From Verrucomicrobiota bacterium (GTDB lineage Bacteria; Verrucomicrobiota; Verrucomicrobiae; Chthoniobacterales; UBA10450): a stretch of 6,615 nt of DNA. The DNA lies in the NCBI GenBank assembly GCA_005887855.1, contig VBQB01000141.1:1-6615 (forward strand), written 5' to 3'. The notes beneath the pieces were generated by a model. It was given only the letters and a program-made list of their open reading frames with translations, ran no database searches and was not told the origin of the DNA. The stretch's first letter is position 1. Each line of letters begins with the position of its first letter. Both the position numbers and the translations under genes were made by a program. Of this stretch, positions 5,900 to 6,615 are shown in pieces.

Positions 5900-6613
5900 T
5901 CAGCGCTTTCCTCGTGCAGTCACCGCCAGCGTTGCCTGACGCTGTTTTGTGGCATCGCGATAACGTAAAATTCCTTCGCTGATGGCTGCGGCAATTTGCT
6001 CGCGATAGTCGTCACTCGCCAGTTTGGAAATGTCATCCGTGTTGGTGAGAAATCCTCCCTCGATCAAGACAGCGGGAGACATCACATTTGCGATCACGAA
6101 AAACTGGTCGGGCTTTACCCCGCGATCAGGTGCTTTGGTGCGCGCAACCAGAGCTTCCTGAATGAATCCGGCAAGGCTTTGACTTTCCGCATTCGGCGAT
6201 TCGGAAAGCGCGTGCCACAGAAAAGGTAGCCACGTAGCCCCCAATGATCCGGGAGTGATTTGATGCGCAGCATAATACGTTTCCACCCCGCTCGAAAACG
6301 GCCGGTTGTCTTCGTTAAAGTGAATGCTGACAAAAATACAATCACTCACGCGATTGGCGAATGTGGCCCGATCCGCCAACGAAACGTAACTGTCACCCAC
6401 GCGGGTCATCACGGTCGCGATCCCCTCCGATTGCAACAATCGATCGACCCGCTTCGCGACGTCTAGCGTCAGATCCTTTTCAAGCATGCCGCCGCACATG
6501 GCGCCTGAATCCTGCCCACCATGACCGGGATCGAGAACCACCACCGCGAATGGACCTGGCCCCGCCGACGGTCGCGCCATTGTCGATTGTGCGAGCCTCG
6601 GCTTCGACGTCCG
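5900..6613 (-). CDS. N-acetylmuramoyl-L-alanine amidase (Amidase_3), 5' partial
   Basis: Zinc-dependent amidase that cleaves the bond between N-acetylmuramic acid and the L-alanine of the stem peptide, used in cell-wall remodelling and daughter-cell separation. Counting from the ATG at 6580, the Amidase_3 domain covers about residues 12-210. The zinc ligands are His20 (DPGHGG), Glu34 (LEKDLTLDVA) and His87 (VSIHFN). Glu174 in the IEGGFLTN motif is the catalytic acid. All are present, so the enzyme should be active. The frame stays open from the ATG to the window edge (no stop in the last 33 bases) and no signal peptide is visible. The true start and export signal therefore probably lie outside, and the ATG at 6580 is likely internal. 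A short basic tail ends in TGA. The next gene downstream encodes peptidoglycan-binding-like domains, modules often fused to this catalytic domain. Symbols such as amiC are not assigned because the N-terminus is missing. Confidence 0.92.
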   Translation of the reverse strand, partial: RTSKPRLAQSTMARPSAGPGPFAVVVLDPGHGGQDSGAMCGGMLEKDLTLDVAKRVDRLLQSEGIATVMTRVGDSYVSLADRATFANRVSDCIFVSIHFNEDNRPFSSGVETYYAAHQITPGSLGATWLPFLWHALSESPNAESQSLAGFIQEALVARTKAPDRGVKPDQFFVIANVMSPAVLIEGGFLTNTDDISKLASDDYREQIAAAISEGILRYRDATKQRQATLAVTARGKR

Positions 6614-6615
6614 TT

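Noticed and set aside
1..6615. CRISPR array, tRNA, insertion sequence, phage or defence genes
   Set aside because: No spaced direct repeats, cloverleaf-type segments, transposase or integrase motifs, or toxin-antitoxin-like gene pairs were found on either strand.

Overview
The window reads as ordinary chromosomal DNA from a diderm (Gram-negative-type) bacterium that makes menaquinone by the futalosine route. The evidence is a BamA outer-membrane insertase, a Skp/OmpH periplasmic chaperone, three exported envelope proteins and an MqnC radical SAM enzyme. Moderate-to-high GC, the futalosine pathway and weak Shine-Dalgarno signals at bamA and skp would fit Verrucomicrobiota (for example Chthoniobacterales), with Acidobacteriota as an alternative. 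That placement is an impression from gene content, not a search result.

Plus strand, left half. The window opens inside mqnC (5' end missing; stop at 917-919). A 134-bp spacer follows, holding a possible 21-codon ORF with a good ribosome-binding site and then a perfect 8-bp hairpin. Next come bamA (1054-3372) and skp (3427-4062), separated by 54 bp that contain an imperfect dyad. A rho-independent terminator at 4088-4116 closes the bamA-skp unit. Its loop is complementary to the loop of a second hairpin that spans the skp stop codon. The next leader carries a 12-bp inverted repeat and precedes an exported DUF3108-family protein (preferred start 4208, stop 5030-5032).

Minus strand, right half. 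A zinc-dependent N-acetylmuramoyl-L-alanine amidase runs in from the right edge (ends 5900; N-terminus probably outside the window). It is followed 38 bp downstream by an exported protein with two peptidoglycan-binding-like domains (5121-5861). These two genes probably form an operon and converge on the DUF3108 gene. The 88-bp convergent spacer (5033-5120) shows no convincing terminator.

Working together: BamA folds and inserts outer-membrane proteins, and Skp carries its unfolded clients across the periplasm. The amidase and its peptidoglycan-binding neighbour act on the cell wall between the membranes. The DUF3108 protein is exported but its role is unknown. MqnC is metabolically unrelated. 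No tRNA, rRNA, CRISPR array, insertion sequence, phage gene or defence system is visible, and no stretch over 300 bp lacks a gene. I did not find a new multi-gene system. The most unusual material is RNA-level: structured intergenic segments with complementary loops around the end of skp and ahead of the DUF3108 gene.
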